23,126 nt of DNA from DASZIT01 sp052143315 (GTDB taxonomy: Bacteria; Actinomycetota; Acidimicrobiia; Acidimicrobiales; RAAP-2), in NCBI GenBank assembly GCA_052143315.1, contig JBKQTE010000016.1:1-23126 (forward strand). The letters are read 5' to 3'. The notes under the pieces are model-generated. The model made no database searches, was not told the DNA's origin, and saw only the letters and a list, made by a program, of their open reading frames with translations. Of the stretch, positions 1-8,233 are shown piece after piece. The first letter of the stretch is position 1. Each line of letters opens with the position of its first letter. Made by a program: the position numbers and the translations under genes.

Positions 1-75
1 ATGGAACCCAACTTCGCCAAAGCTACCAAGGGCACCATCATCTATTGGGACGATATGTCCCTCACCACCCCCTAA
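1..75 (+). CDS. 3' end of an unidentified gene (partial)
   Basis: The first 75 bases read as an open frame ending in TAA, with C-terminal residues GTIIYWDDMSLTTP. An ATG sits exactly at the window edge, but a 24-residue protein is unlikely, so this is more probably the last part of a longer gene that begins outside the window. A C-terminal 'YxDDxSLT' strand is often seen at the end of carbohydrate-binding or jelly-roll domains. That is only a resemblance and no function is assigned. Bases 76-268 hold no convincing gene or terminator. Confidence 0.4.
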   Translation: MEPNFAKATKGTIIYWDDMSLTTP

Positions 76-268
76 CCCAAACCACCGGACCGCGCCGTAA
101 CAGTCCTGGTCAAGACACGGCAGCGCCCGATGGGCACGATCGACGACAGTACGAGGAATCATCAGCGACAAGGCATGCACGCGTCCCCACCTCAAGAAGA
201 GGTTGGGCCGCCCTGGCCCCGCCCGGGCGACCTGACACCGCCTCGGCGGTTGTCTAGCCTGACCCGCC

Positions 269-1054
269 GTGCCGCGCTCCCCTCGCTTCGGGCCGTCGAA
301 CCCAGTGGTGCGCGCCCTGGTGGTGGCGGTGCTGGCCGGCGGTGCCGCCTTGAGCGCCTGCAGCTCGGGGGCGGCCGTTCCGGGGCCACCATCACCATCA
401 CTGGGCGTCGTCCAGGACCGGGCGGTCCCCTCGATCCCCCTGGTCGATCAGTACGGGACCCCTACCACCCTGGCGTCGTTCCGGGGCAGGACGGTGGTGC
501 TGGCCCCGATGCTGACGCTGTGCGCCGAAGAGTGCCCGCTCACCACCGAGAACCTCCTGCAGATACAGCGCGCCATCGACGGGGCCGGGCTGTCCCGCCA
601 CGTGGTGGTCGTCGAGTACTCGGTCGACCCCGGGCGCGACACCCCCGCCCGCCTCACCGCCTACGCCAAGCTCACCGGTGTGCCCTGGACGCTGCTCACC
701 GGCACCCAGTCGAACGTCGACGCCATGAACTCGTTCTTCTACGTGTCGGCGCAGCCGGCGCCCGAGGGCTCACCGCCCCAGGTCGACTGGTGGACCCACC
801 AACCGCTGACCTACGACGTGGTCCACACCGACGGCTACATCGTCATCGATCCCTCCGGTCACGAGCGCTTCGCCACCTCGGCCGAGCCCGAGGTCACCGG
901 CCACACCCTGCCGGCCGCCCTCGACCGGCTGCTCGACGTCCAGGGACAGCAGTACCTGAACGACCCGTCGATCAACGGCCAGACCTGGACGGTGGCCCAG
1001 GCCCTGTCGGTGGTCGGCTGGGTGGCCCACCAGGCCATCCCGACCGCCTCCTGA
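269..1054 (+). CDS. SCO1/SenC/PrrC-family lipoprotein (copper chaperone)
   Basis: A 261-residue exported thioredoxin-fold protein. SCO1/SenC proteins deliver copper to the CuA centre of cytochrome c oxidase, or act as thiol-disulfide proteins outside the membrane. Residues 13-31 form a lipoprotein signal with lipobox LSAC, so Cys31 would be lipidated. The copper site is visible as a CxxxC pair, Cys85-AEE-Cys89, with the distal His at about 186 (VVHTDGYIVID). The order signal, 'GRTVVLAPMLTLC', 'SVDPGRDTP', HTDGY matches the family, although the usual Pro after the first Cys is replaced by Ala. The start is GTG at 269; a GTG near 305 would give a shorter signal peptide, and no clear ribosome site decides between them. 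It stands alone, with its stop only 5 bases from the convergent Ddn-family gene. No oxidase genes are in view, so the exact client is unknown. Confidence 0.88.
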   Translation: MPRSPRFGPSNPVVRALVVAVLAGGAALSACSSGAAVPGPPSPSLGVVQDRAVPSIPLVDQYGTPTTLASFRGRTVVLAPMLTLCAEECPLTTENLLQIQRAIDGAGLSRHVVVVEYSVDPGRDTPARLTAYAKLTGVPWTLLTGTQSNVDAMNSFFYVSAQPAPEGSPPQVDWWTHQPLTYDVVHTDGYIVIDPSGHERFATSAEPEVTGHTLPAALDRLLDVQGQQYLNDPSINGQTWTVAQALSVVGWVAHQAIPTAS

Positions 1055-1059
1055 TCCGT

Positions 1060-1554
1060 TCAGCCGGTGGTGGGCGGCCCGTCCCGGTCGGGGGAGATGA
1101 TCACCACCGGGATCTGGCGCGACGTGTGCCGCTGGTAGACGTCGTAGCGGCCGGTGACCCCGGGATGGAGGAGCCTGGACAGCCCCCGGTTGGTCCGGTT
1201 GACCAGCGGCCAGAGGTAGACCCGCTCCTCCGGGGTGGCCACCCGGGCGGTGGCGCCGGTGACACGGCGACCGACCCGCACGGTGACCCGTGGCTCGGCC
1301 TCGAGGTTCAACAGCCAGGCCGGGGGCCGGTGGCTCCCCCCGTTGGACGCCGCCACGATGAGGTCGCCCCGGTCACGGCAGTAGGTCAGCCCGATGGTCC
1401 GGGCCAGCCCCGACCGGCGGCCGGTGGTAGTCAGCAACAGGGCGGGCACCCGGCCCGAGTGCTTGCCGATCCGGCCATCGGAGCGCTCGTAGATCCAGAG
1501 GTGGGCCCGCAGGTACGGGTCCACGAACCGGGTGGAGAAGATACCGTTCTTCAC
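1060..1554 (-). CDS. Deazaflavin (F420)-dependent nitroreductase-family protein, Ddn-like
   Basis: A 164-residue single-domain protein of the Ddn/FDOR split-barrel family (PF04075), which uses coenzyme F420 or a related flavin to reduce quinones and nitro compounds. Visible family marks are LLLTTTGRRSGLARTIGL (about residues 39-56), the following ASNGGSHRPPAWLLNL (about 69-84, the usual 'GG....P.WY.NL' motif) and EPRVTVRVG. The length is typical. The Tyr commonly found after 'PAW' is Leu here, so substrate preference cannot be inferred. It is the last gene of the leftward operon, 22 bases after gcvPB, and may simply ride on that transcript; no metabolic link to glycine cleavage is evident. 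Its stop almost abuts that of the SCO1-like gene. Confidence 0.88.
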   Translation of the reverse strand: MKNGIFSTRFVDPYLRAHLWIYERSDGRIGKHSGRVPALLLTTTGRRSGLARTIGLTYCRDRGDLIVAASNGGSHRPPAWLLNLEAEPRVTVRVGRRVTGATARVATPEERVYLWPLVNRTNRGLSRLLHPGVTGRYDVYQRHTSRQIPVVIISPDRDGPPTTG

Positions 1555-1576
1555 GATCGCTCCCGCCCCGGCACCG

Positions 1577-3118
1577 TCACCGGGCGTCGAAGGTGGGGAT
1601 CAGGGTGCGGGCGGCGCGGGCCTCGTCCACCCGCCGGACCGGTGTGTGACGGGGGGCCTCGGTCATCGAGCCCGACGGGAGGGTGTTGGCCTCGTAGGCG
1701 ATCAGCTCCAACGCCTGGGCCAGGGCCTCGAGGGTCTGCGGGCTCTCGGTCTCGGTCGGCTCGATCATCAGCGCCTCCTCCACGATGAGGGGGAAGTAGA
1801 CGGTCGGCGAGTGGAACCCCTCCTCGAGCAGGCGCTTGGCCACGTCCAGGGCCCGGACCCCGTGGGCCTGTTTGAGGTTCCTCGACGACAGCACCACCTC
1901 GTGCATACACGGACGATCGTAGGGGACGTCGTAGGTGCCCGACAGGCGCTGGCGGATCCAGTTGGCGTTGAGGACGGCGATCTCCGCCACCTGCTTGAGC
2001 CCGTCCCCTCCGTTGAGGAGGATGTAGGCCAGCGCCCGGGCCAGCACCAGGGTGTTGCCGTGCCACGAGTGCATCCGGCCGATCGAGTGCTCCGGGGTCG
2101 ACCACCCGAACACCGCCGAGCCCCCAGCCGCGTCGCCGGTCCGCACCGGCCGGGGGCCGGGCAGGAAGGGCACCAGGCGCTCGGAGACCGCCACCGGTCC
2201 GGCCCCGGGCCCTCCGCCGCCATGGGGGGTGGCGAACGTCTTGTGCAGGTTCATGTGCACGATGTCGAACCCCATGTCGCCCGGGCGGACCAGCCCGAGG
2301 ATGGCGTTGAGGTTGGCGCCGTCGTAGTAGAGCAGCCCACCCACCCCGTGGACGGCGGCGGCGATGGCGGCGATGTCCTCCTCAAAGAGCCCCAGCGTGT
2401 TCGGATTGGTCAGCATGATGCCGGCCACGTCCTCGTCGAGCACGGTGGCCAGAGCGTCCATGTCCACACACCCCCGGGCGTCGCTCGGGACGGTCACCAC
2501 CTCGTAGCCGCCCAGGGTCACCGAGGCAGGATTGGTGCCGTGGGCCGAGTCGGGGATGATGACCTTGTGCCGAGGGGCACCCTGGGCCTGGTGCCAGGCC
2601 CGCATGAGGAGGAGCCCGGTGAGCTCGCCGGCCGCCCCGGCGGCCGGCTGGAGGGTGGCGGCGGCCATGCCAGTGATCTCGCACAGCACCTCCTCCAGCT
2701 CCACCAGCAGGCCCAGCCATCCCTGCACCAGGGAGGCGGGGGCGGCCGGGTGGACACCGGCCAGGCCGGCCAGGCCGGCCACCTCGTCGCAGACCTTCGG
2801 GTTGTACTTCATGGTGCACGACCCCAGCGGGTAGGCGCCCAGGTCGACAGAGAACTGCCGGTGGGACAGCCGGGTGAAGTGGGCCACCAGGTCGCGCTCG
2901 GACACCTCGGCCAGCGGTACCGGCTCCGACCGGCGGTGCTCGGCCGGGACCAGCTCCTCCAGGGGGGTGTCGGGGATGCCGGTGCTCCGGAGGGACCAGG
3001 CCCGGCGACCGGGGTAGGACAGTTCGAAGAGGGTGGGCTCGGCGTCGCGCCCCAGCAGCGGGGCGCTGGTGGCCTTGCCACCGGGTGCTGCCGGGTGGTC
3101 GTACTCGGGGGGCCTCAC
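1577..3118 (-). CDS. gcvPB: Glycine dehydrogenase (decarboxylating) subunit 2, P-protein beta chain
   Basis: A 513-residue PLP-dependent subunit of the glycine cleavage P-protein. With GcvPA it decarboxylates glycine and passes the aminomethyl group to lipoylated GcvH in the cytoplasm. The PLP lysine is Lys293 in HMNLHKTFATPHGGGG, followed by the glycine-rich loop. Other hallmarks are YPLGSCTMKYNPK (about 96-108), SAHGTNPASV (about 191-200) and YYDGANLNAI. The GTG start at 3118 overlaps the gcvPA stop (GTGA); the frame stays open far upstream, but those codons lie inside gcvPA and give no homologous protein. The length matches the split two-subunit P-protein rather than the fused ~950-residue form. 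Translational coupling to gcvPA should give balanced subunits. Confidence 0.96.
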   Translation of the reverse strand: MRPPEYDHPAAPGGKATSAPLLGRDAEPTLFELSYPGRRAWSLRSTGIPDTPLEELVPAEHRRSEPVPLAEVSERDLVAHFTRLSHRQFSVDLGAYPLGSCTMKYNPKVCDEVAGLAGLAGVHPAAPASLVQGWLGLLVELEEVLCEITGMAAATLQPAAGAAGELTGLLLMRAWHQAQGAPRHKVIIPDSAHGTNPASVTLGGYEVVTVPSDARGCVDMDALATVLDEDVAGIMLTNPNTLGLFEEDIAAIAAAVHGVGGLLYYDGANLNAILGLVRPGDMGFDIVHMNLHKTFATPHGGGGPGAGPVAVSERLVPFLPGPRPVRTGDAAGGSAVFGWSTPEHSIGRMHSWHGNTLVLARALAYILLNGGDGLKQVAEIAVLNANWIRQRLSGTYDVPYDRPCMHEVVLSSRNLKQAHGVRALDVAKRLLEEGFHSPTVYFPLIVEEALMIEPTETESPQTLEALAQALELIAYEANTLPSGSMTEAPRHTPVRRVDEARAARTLIPTFDAR

Positions 3119-4467
3119 GCCGCCACCGCCTTGGCGAAGGCGTCCACGTAGGCGTCGATCTCGTCCCGGGTGCGCCGCTCCGTCACCGCGATCAGCAGGG
3201 ACCGACCTGCTTCGTCGAACTCCTCCCCGAGGGCGACGCCGGCCAGGAAGCCGGCGTCGGCTATGCGCTCGACCAGCACGTCGGCCGGCACCGGGGTGGT
3301 CACGGCGAACTCCCGGAGGACGGGGGCGTCCGCATACGACGCCACCCCGTCCAGAGACAGCAGGGCGTCCCGGGTGTACCGGGTGGCCCGGGCGCACCGG
3401 AGGGCCACCTCGGCCAGCCCGGACGTCCCCAGCCACCCCAGCTGCACGGCGGCGGTCACCGCCATCAGGGTCTGGTTGGTGCACACGTTGGAGGTGGCCT
3501 TTTCGCGGCGGATGTCCTGCTCGCGGGCCCGGAGGGTGGTGACGTAGGCGCGGTGGCCCTCCACGTCGACGGTCTCCCCCACCAGCCGTCCGGGCAGCCG
3601 GCGGACGAGCTCCTGGGCGCAGGCGAACAGCCCCAGGTACGGTCCGCCGAAGCCGAGGGCGGTCCCGAAGGCCTGCCCCTCCCCCACCACCACGTCGGCT
3701 CCCCAGGCACCGGGCGACCGGAGGACGCCGGCGGCGACCGGGTCGGCCGCCACCACCAGCAGGGCGCCGGTCTGGTCGCAGACCGCCCGGGCGGCGGCGA
3801 TGTCCTCCAGGCAGCCGAGGAAGTTCGGGTACCCGACGACGAGCACGCCCGGCGGGTCGTCGGCCGCCGAGGCGGCGTCCGGCCAGACGGTGCGCCCATC
3901 GGTCAGCCCGATGGTCCGGACCCGGTGCCGGGTCCCCGCCGCGCAGGTGGCCAGCACCTGACGCCAGTGGGGGTGGATGCCCTGGGACAGCCAGACGGTG
4001 TGGCGCCGGGAGGCGGCCACCCCGAGGTTCACCGCCTCGACCACCGCGCTGGCCCCGTCGTACAGGGAGGCGTTGGCCACCGGCAGCCCCGAGAGCCGGG
4101 CCACCATGGTCTGGAACTCGAACACCGCCTGCAGCACCCCCTGGGCGACCTCCGGCTGGTAGGGGGTGTAGGAGGTGACGAACTCCGACCGTCCGGCGAG
4201 GGCCCGGGTGACGGCCGGCACCTCGTGGTCGTAGGCGCCGGCACCGGCGAAGCACACCAGACGGTCGTTCCGGGCCCGGTTGGCCGACGCGTAGGCGTCG
4301 AGGTGGGACAGCACGTCGGGCTCGCCGGCCCCGTCGGCCAGCTCCAGCCGGCGGTGGAGCCGGATCGCCTGGGGGACGGCGTCGAAGAGCTGGTCGATGC
4401 TGTCCAGTCCGAGGAAGGCGAGCATGCTCGCCACCTCGTCGTCGGTATGGGGGATGTAGGTGCCCAC
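3115..4467 (-). CDS. gcvPA: Glycine dehydrogenase (decarboxylating) subunit 1, P-protein alpha chain
   Basis: A 450-residue alpha subunit of the two-part glycine decarboxylase. The N-terminus MGTYIPHTDDEVASMLAFLG is typical, as are FAGAGAYDHEVPAVT (about 74-88), SEFVTSYTPYQPE (about 93-105), the 'Q..FEFQT....L.GLPVANASLYDG' region and EKATSNVCTNQTL. The subunit lacks the PLP lysine, which GcvPB supplies. The GTG start at 4467 has a GAGG six bases upstream. It lies 43 bases after gcvT and overlaps gcvPB by 4 bases. The order gcvT-gcvPA-gcvPB is a common bacterial arrangement, but gcvH, often found with them, is not in the window. Confidence 0.96.
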   Translation of the reverse strand: MGTYIPHTDDEVASMLAFLGLDSIDQLFDAVPQAIRLHRRLELADGAGEPDVLSHLDAYASANRARNDRLVCFAGAGAYDHEVPAVTRALAGRSEFVTSYTPYQPEVAQGVLQAVFEFQTMVARLSGLPVANASLYDGASAVVEAVNLGVAASRRHTVWLSQGIHPHWRQVLATCAAGTRHRVRTIGLTDGRTVWPDAASAADDPPGVLVVGYPNFLGCLEDIAAARAVCDQTGALLVVAADPVAAGVLRSPGAWGADVVVGEGQAFGTALGFGGPYLGLFACAQELVRRLPGRLVGETVDVEGHRAYVTTLRAREQDIRREKATSNVCTNQTLMAVTAAVQLGWLGTSGLAEVALRCARATRYTRDALLSLDGVASYADAPVLREFAVTTPVPADVLVERIADAGFLAGVALGEEFDEAGRSLLIAVTERRTRDEIDAYVDAFAKAVAA

Positions 4468-4510
4468 GGCGTGCCTCGGCTGTTCGGTCGGAGTCGGGTG
4501 TCGGAACGGG

Positions 4511-5632
4511 TCAGTCGGCGGTGGCCCACTGACCGGGGTGGACGAACGGGGTGGGGACGACGGTGGCCGGCAGGCTCCGGCCCCGTTGTTCGAGCTCGAG
4601 GGTCGCCGGGGTGTCGCCGTCGGTGGTTACCAGGGCCAGGGCGATGCCGTGGCCGAGCATGGGCGAGAAGTTGCCACTGGTCACCGTGCCCAGCCGGCGA
4701 CCGCCATCCACCACCGTCGCACCCTCCCGCGGCGGCTGCCGGCCCTCGGTGGCCAGGCCGATCAGTCGTCGGCGGGGGCCCGCCTGCCGTTCGGCCAGAA
4801 GGGCGGAGCGGCCCCGGAAGGCGGGCTTGTCCCACCCGACCACCCAGCCCAGCCCGGCCTGCAGCGGGGTGATGCCCGGCCCCAGCTCGTGGCCGTGCAG
4901 GGGCAGGGCGGCCTCGAGACGGAGGGTGTCCCGGGCCCCCAGCCCGGCGGGGAGCACGCCGGTCCCGAGCACGGCCGTCCAGAAGGACTCGGCCGCGACG
5001 GCCGGCACCGCGCACTCGACGCCGTCCTCGCCGGTGTAGCCGGTGCCGGCCACCAGGCAGGTGGTGCCCTCCCACCCGAACTCGGCCACGCCGAACCGGG
5101 GGACGTCGGTGGCGTCGGGGGCGATGGTCGACAGCCGGGCCCGCGCCTCGGGCCCCTGCACGGCGATGACGGCCCGGGCGGCCGTGGTGTCCTCGCCACC
5201 GATGGCCCCCACCACCCGGTCGGTGTTGGAGGCGTTGGGCATCACGTCGAAGGCGTCGTCGGCGATCCACCACACGATGATGTCGTCCACCACCGAGGCG
5301 TCGTCCTCGTCGAGCAGGTGCGTGTACTGGGCCCGACCCGGGGCCACCCGCCGAAGATCGTTGGAGAGGGTCGCCTGCAGGCGGTCGAAGGCACCCGGAC
5401 CGCTGATCCGGACGGTACCGAGGTGGCTGACGTCGAAGGCGACGGCGGCGGTTCGGCACGCCCGGTGCTCCGACAGGGTGCCGGACCCGTAGGCCAGGGG
5501 CATCTCCCACCCACCGAACTCCACCAGCTTGGCCCCCAGCCGCCGGTGGGCGTCGATCAGCGGGGTGCGGCGCAACGGCCCGGCCTCGATCCCCCGAACG
5601 AGGTCGGCGGGACCGGAGGCAACGTCGCTCAC
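4511..5632 (-). CDS. gcvT: Aminomethyltransferase, glycine cleavage T-protein
   Basis: A 373-residue T-protein. It takes the aminomethyl group from lipoyl-GcvH and makes 5,10-methylene-tetrahydrofolate and ammonia. Family motifs in order: TPLIDAHRRLGAKLVEFGGWEMPL (starting about 23; substrate pocket), DVSHLG (67-72), SVVDDIIV with the conserved Asp pair at about 116-117, GYTGEDGVE (198-206; folate-binding region) and LGARDTLRLEA. It ends in a beta-barrel C-terminal domain (GTVTSGNFSPMLGHGIALA). The length is normal. The start is GTG with only a weak ribosome site; it lies 34 bases after the preceding nuclease-like gene. That gap is too short for a glycine riboswitch and shows none, so control probably comes from the promoter before merR. 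Confidence 0.96.
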   Translation of the reverse strand: MSDVASGPADLVRGIEAGPLRRTPLIDAHRRLGAKLVEFGGWEMPLAYGSGTLSEHRACRTAAVAFDVSHLGTVRISGPGAFDRLQATLSNDLRRVAPGRAQYTHLLDEDDASVVDDIIVWWIADDAFDVMPNASNTDRVVGAIGGEDTTAARAVIAVQGPEARARLSTIAPDATDVPRFGVAEFGWEGTTCLVAGTGYTGEDGVECAVPAVAAESFWTAVLGTGVLPAGLGARDTLRLEAALPLHGHELGPGITPLQAGLGWVVGWDKPAFRGRSALLAERQAGPRRRLIGLATEGRQPPREGATVVDGGRRLGTVTSGNFSPMLGHGIALALVTTDGDTPATLELEQRGRSLPATVVPTPFVHPGQWATAD

Positions 5633-5666
5633 GCCGAAAGGATACCGGTGCCGGGATGGGCCACGA

Positions 5667-6061
5667 TCACGCCGAACGGGCGGCCGGGAGCCGCCCGGCG
5701 GCGTCCCCGCCCAGCCCGTACTTGGCCAGCAGTCCGAGGGTGTCCCGCTGGTAGAGGAGCTTGATCCGGACGTCCGGGTAGAGCTGCTGGAGCCGCCGTA
5801 CCTTGCCGTTCTTTTTGGTGACCAATCGCTGGTTGAGGGTGGTCAGCTCGACGAACAGGCGCTGCTCGGGAAGCCAGAAGTCGGGACGGAACCCGGCGGT
5901 GGGCCGCCCCTCGACGTCCCACTGGAGGGCGAATTCGACCGGCTCGTACTCCCACGGGACCCCGTAGAAGTCGAGGATCCGGGCGAACCGACCTTCCGAC
6001 TCGTGGGCGAAGCGGGTGCTGTCGACCACGGGCCTGATGTCGAGGTCGGACACCCGGACGG

Positions 6062-6065
<4 letters not shown>
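5667..6065 (-). CDS. Conserved protein with PD-(D/E)XK nuclease-like core, between merR and gcvT
   Basis: A 132-residue cytoplasmic protein of unknown function. The middle resembles a PD-(D/E)XK fold: YEPVEFALQWD (about 40-50), then GFRPDFWLP with the conserved Pro-Asp, a strand FVELTT carrying the Glu, and a Gln- and Lys-rich helix QRLVTKKNGKVRRL. The canonical ExK is ExT here (ELT), so the usual catalytic lysine is missing unless a Lys from 'TKKNGK' takes its place. The TTG start overlaps the merR TGA (TTGA), so translation is probably coupled to the regulator. It lies 34 bases before gcvT, inside an otherwise metabolic operon, which is an odd place for a nuclease. It may be a catalytically changed, nucleic-acid or nucleotide-binding relative. 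The role is unknown. Confidence 0.75.
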
Positions 6066-6577
<512 letters not shown>

Positions 6578-6605
6578 CGCCACACCTCCACCTCGACGAG
6601 AGATC

Positions 6606-6630
6606 GACCGTGAACCCGAGGTTCATAGTC
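6606..6630 (-). promoter_or_regulatory. Palindromic operator in the putative merR-gcv promoter
   Basis: On the + strand, arm GACCGTGAACC and arm GGTTCATAGTC flank a central CGA. The inner TGAACC/GGTTCA arms are a perfect repeat and the outer GAC/GTC also match (9 of 11 positions per arm). On the minus strand a -35-like TTGACT (6627-6632) overlaps the upstream arm. The palindrome falls where a 17-19 bp spacer to a weak -10 (GGTCGA or TCGATC) would lie. Operators within a long spacer are characteristic of MerR-family promoters, so MerR autoregulation is a reasonable inference. The -10 is poor. Confidence 0.6.
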
Positions 6631-6651
6631 AAACCTGCACTCCAAAGGTAC

Positions 6652-6677
6652 CACACCGACGTAGTTACGTAGGTGTG
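6652..6677. promoter_or_regulatory. 26-bp near-perfect palindrome in the divergent merR / MhuD-like intergenic region
   Basis: Half-sites CACACCGACGTAG and TTACGTAGGTGTG are inverted repeats of each other at 11 of 13 positions, with no spacer. The site lies 74 bases before the merR start and 55 bases before the MhuD-like start, so a bound dimer could affect both promoters. It differs in sequence from the 6606-6630 palindrome, suggesting a second regulator or a hairpin. No promoter hexamers are clear for the rightward gene. Confidence 0.55.
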
Positions 6678-6732
6678 AGGAGCCCCACCGGCCGGATTTG
6701 GAGCCACTGCCACCGGAGGCAATGATCGGAGC

Positions 6733-7077
6733 ATGACAGTCGTGAAGATCAACGCCATCACCGTGCGAGAGGGCTCGGGCGACGAGCTGGCCCGGAGGTT
6801 CGCCAAGCGGGCCGGGGCGGTCGACGACGCCGAGGGGTTCGAGGGGTTCGACCTGCTGCAGCCGAACGACGACCGTGACACCTGGCTGGTGGTCACCCGC
6901 TGGCGGGACGAGGACTCGTTCGACGCCTGGGTCAGCTCGCCCGCCTTCGCCCACGGCCACCGCGGCGAACAGCCTGCAGGCGCCCCGCACGGCGACGCCG
7001 AGCCCACTCCCCCACCGGTCGGCGTCCACAGTGAGCTCTGGTCCTACGACTTGGTCGAGCTCCCCAAGCCGGAATGA
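6733..7077 (+). CDS. Antibiotic-biosynthesis-monooxygenase-domain protein, MhuD-like heme-degrading enzyme
   Basis: A 114-residue dimeric ferredoxin-like ABM-fold protein. The start MTVVKINAITVREGSGDEL closely follows mycobacterial MhuD, and the key heme-site residues are at family positions: Asn7, Trp66 (FDAW) and a His at 74, equivalent to MhuD His75 allowing a one-residue gap before GHR. MhuD breaks down heme to release iron without carbon monoxide. That activity is inferred from these residues, not shown. A loop after residue 78 (EQPAGAPHGDAEPTPPPVG) is Pro/Ala-rich and differs from MhuD. It is first in a three-gene unit, its stop overlapping the DUF2889 start (ATGA). No heme transporter is next to it. 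Confidence 0.85.
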   Translation: MTVVKINAITVREGSGDELARRFAKRAGAVDDAEGFEGFDLLQPNDDRDTWLVVTRWRDEDSFDAWVSSPAFAHGHRGEQPAGAPHGDAEPTPPPVGVHSELWSYDLVELPKPE

Positions 7078-7685
7078 CGCAGTCCGGGCCCGACGGCACC
7101 GGGGCGGTGCCGCTCCACGTCCGCTCCATCGAGTACCAGGCGTTCGACGCCGGGGACGCCCTGTCCATCGTCGGCCGGCTGCGCGACTCGCGCCCGTGGG
7201 CGGTCGACGGGAGCGCCGTCGAACAGGTCCACGACATGGAGCTCCGGGTGACGGTGGCCGTCGCGGACCTCACCATCACCGAGTCCGACGCCGTCATGCA
7301 CGCTTTCCCCCATACCGAGTGCCCGGGGATCGTGCCGGCGTTCCGTGCCCTGGCCGGTATCGACATCGGCCGGGGCTTCACCCGGCAGGTGCAGGGCCTC
7401 TTCGGTGGGCCGCGGGGCTGCACCCATCTCGAGCACCTGGCCCGTTCGCTGGGGCCGGTGGTGATCCAGGCGATGACGTCGAAGCGGGCCCTGGCGGTCG
7501 CCCGCGGCGAGGCCGAGGACCTGATCACCGACGCCGGGAGCCCCTGGGCCCGCAACACCTGTCACGTCTGGGCCGAGGGTGGGGTCGCCGACCGGAAGCT
7601 GGCCGCCGGTTGGCGACCGGGGATCGGGCCGTACCCGAGCCCGCCGGTGGCGACGTTCGAGTCGACGGCAACCCCTTCCGGATGA
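7074..7685 (+). CDS. DUF2889-family protein
   Basis: A 203-residue protein of the DUF2889 family, whose function is unknown. Family marks include the beta-rich N-terminus (SIEYQAFDAGDALSIVGRLRD), HDMELRVTVAVADLTI, HTECPGIVPAFRALAGIDIGRGF and the Cys-His signature GGPRGCTHLEHLARSLGPVVIQ (about 112-133). CPGI plus GCTHL could form a metal or cofactor site, but this is inference. Its start overlaps the MhuD-like stop and its own stop overlaps the next lipoprotein start (ATGA both times). The three genes are therefore translationally coupled and probably act together or under the same demand. Confidence 0.82.
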   Translation: MTQSGPDGTGAVPLHVRSIEYQAFDAGDALSIVGRLRDSRPWAVDGSAVEQVHDMELRVTVAVADLTITESDAVMHAFPHTECPGIVPAFRALAGIDIGRGFTRQVQGLFGGPRGCTHLEHLARSLGPVVIQAMTSKRALAVARGEAEDLITDAGSPWARNTCHVWAEGGVADRKLAAGWRPGIGPYPSPPVATFESTATPSG

Positions 7686-8227
7686 GGACGGGGAGGGACC
7701 GGCCACCCACCCCGGCCCGGTGCCGGTTGCTGGCTGGCACCGTAGCGGTGGTGGGGCTGGTGCTCCTGACCGGCTGCAGCGCGGCGCCGGGCGTGGCCGT
7801 CCGCACCCCCTACGCCAGCACCACCACGCCGAAGCTCGAGCACGGACCGTCCGACGAGATCATGACGGGACCGGTGGCCGGCCTGGGCGAGGTGCTGGTG
7901 GATGGTGAAGGCCTGACCGTCTACATGTTCGCGGCCGACCACCAGGGTCTCCCGTCCACCTGCGTCGGCCTGTGCGCGGTGGGGTGGCCACCGCTCACGC
8001 TCACTCCGGGCACCATGCGTCCCCTCGCCGGACCGGGGATCCGGTCGTCCCTGCTGGGCACGGCCCGCCGGGCCGACGGCACCGTTCAGATCACCTACGA
8101 CGGATGGCCGCTGTACACGTGGCCCCAGGACACCGCCGCGGGCGAGGCCACCGGCCAGGCGCTGACCAACCTGGGCGGGCGGTGGTATGTGCTGAACGCC
8201 GAGGGCACCGTCATCAAGACCCCGTAG
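7682..8227 (+). CDS. Lipoprotein with COG4315-type secreted repeats
   Basis: A 181-residue predicted lipoprotein. A basic N-terminus is followed by a hydrophobic stretch and lipobox LLTGC (Cys about 34). The mature part holds two copies of the secreted repeat of PF03640/COG4315: GLTVYMFAADHQGLPSTCVGLCAVGWPPL and, later, GWPLYTWPQDTAAGEATGQAL, ending GGRWYVLNAEGTVI. The family is cell-surface and of unknown function. The Cys pair in STCVGLC could form a disulfide. The ATG at 7682 overlaps the DUF2889 stop. The same frame is open much further upstream, but that part runs through the two preceding genes and codes for nothing recognisable. The stop is 6 bases from the convergent corA stop. Confidence 0.85.
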   Translation: MRTGRDRPPTPARCRLLAGTVAVVGLVLLTGCSAAPGVAVRTPYASTTTPKLEHGPSDEIMTGPVAGLGEVLVDGEGLTVYMFAADHQGLPSTCVGLCAVGWPPLTLTPGTMRPLAGPGIRSSLLGTARRADGTVQITYDGWPLYTWPQDTAAGEATGQALTNLGGRWYVLNAEGTVIKTP

Positions 8228-8233
8228 GGCGGC

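Noticed and set aside
1532..3151. Long plus-strand open frame over gcvPB
   Set aside because: It is antisense to a clear gcvPB and has Gly/Val/Arg-rich, low-information translation typical of high-GC shadow frames.
3118..4255. Upstream extension of the gcvPB frame across gcvPA
   Set aside because: It gives an Arg/Gly/Pro-rich translation inside gcvPA; the GTGA overlap start at 3118 explains the gene fully.
5633..5666. Glycine riboswitch before gcvT
   Set aside because: Only 34 bases separate the genes and no riboswitch-like structure fits.
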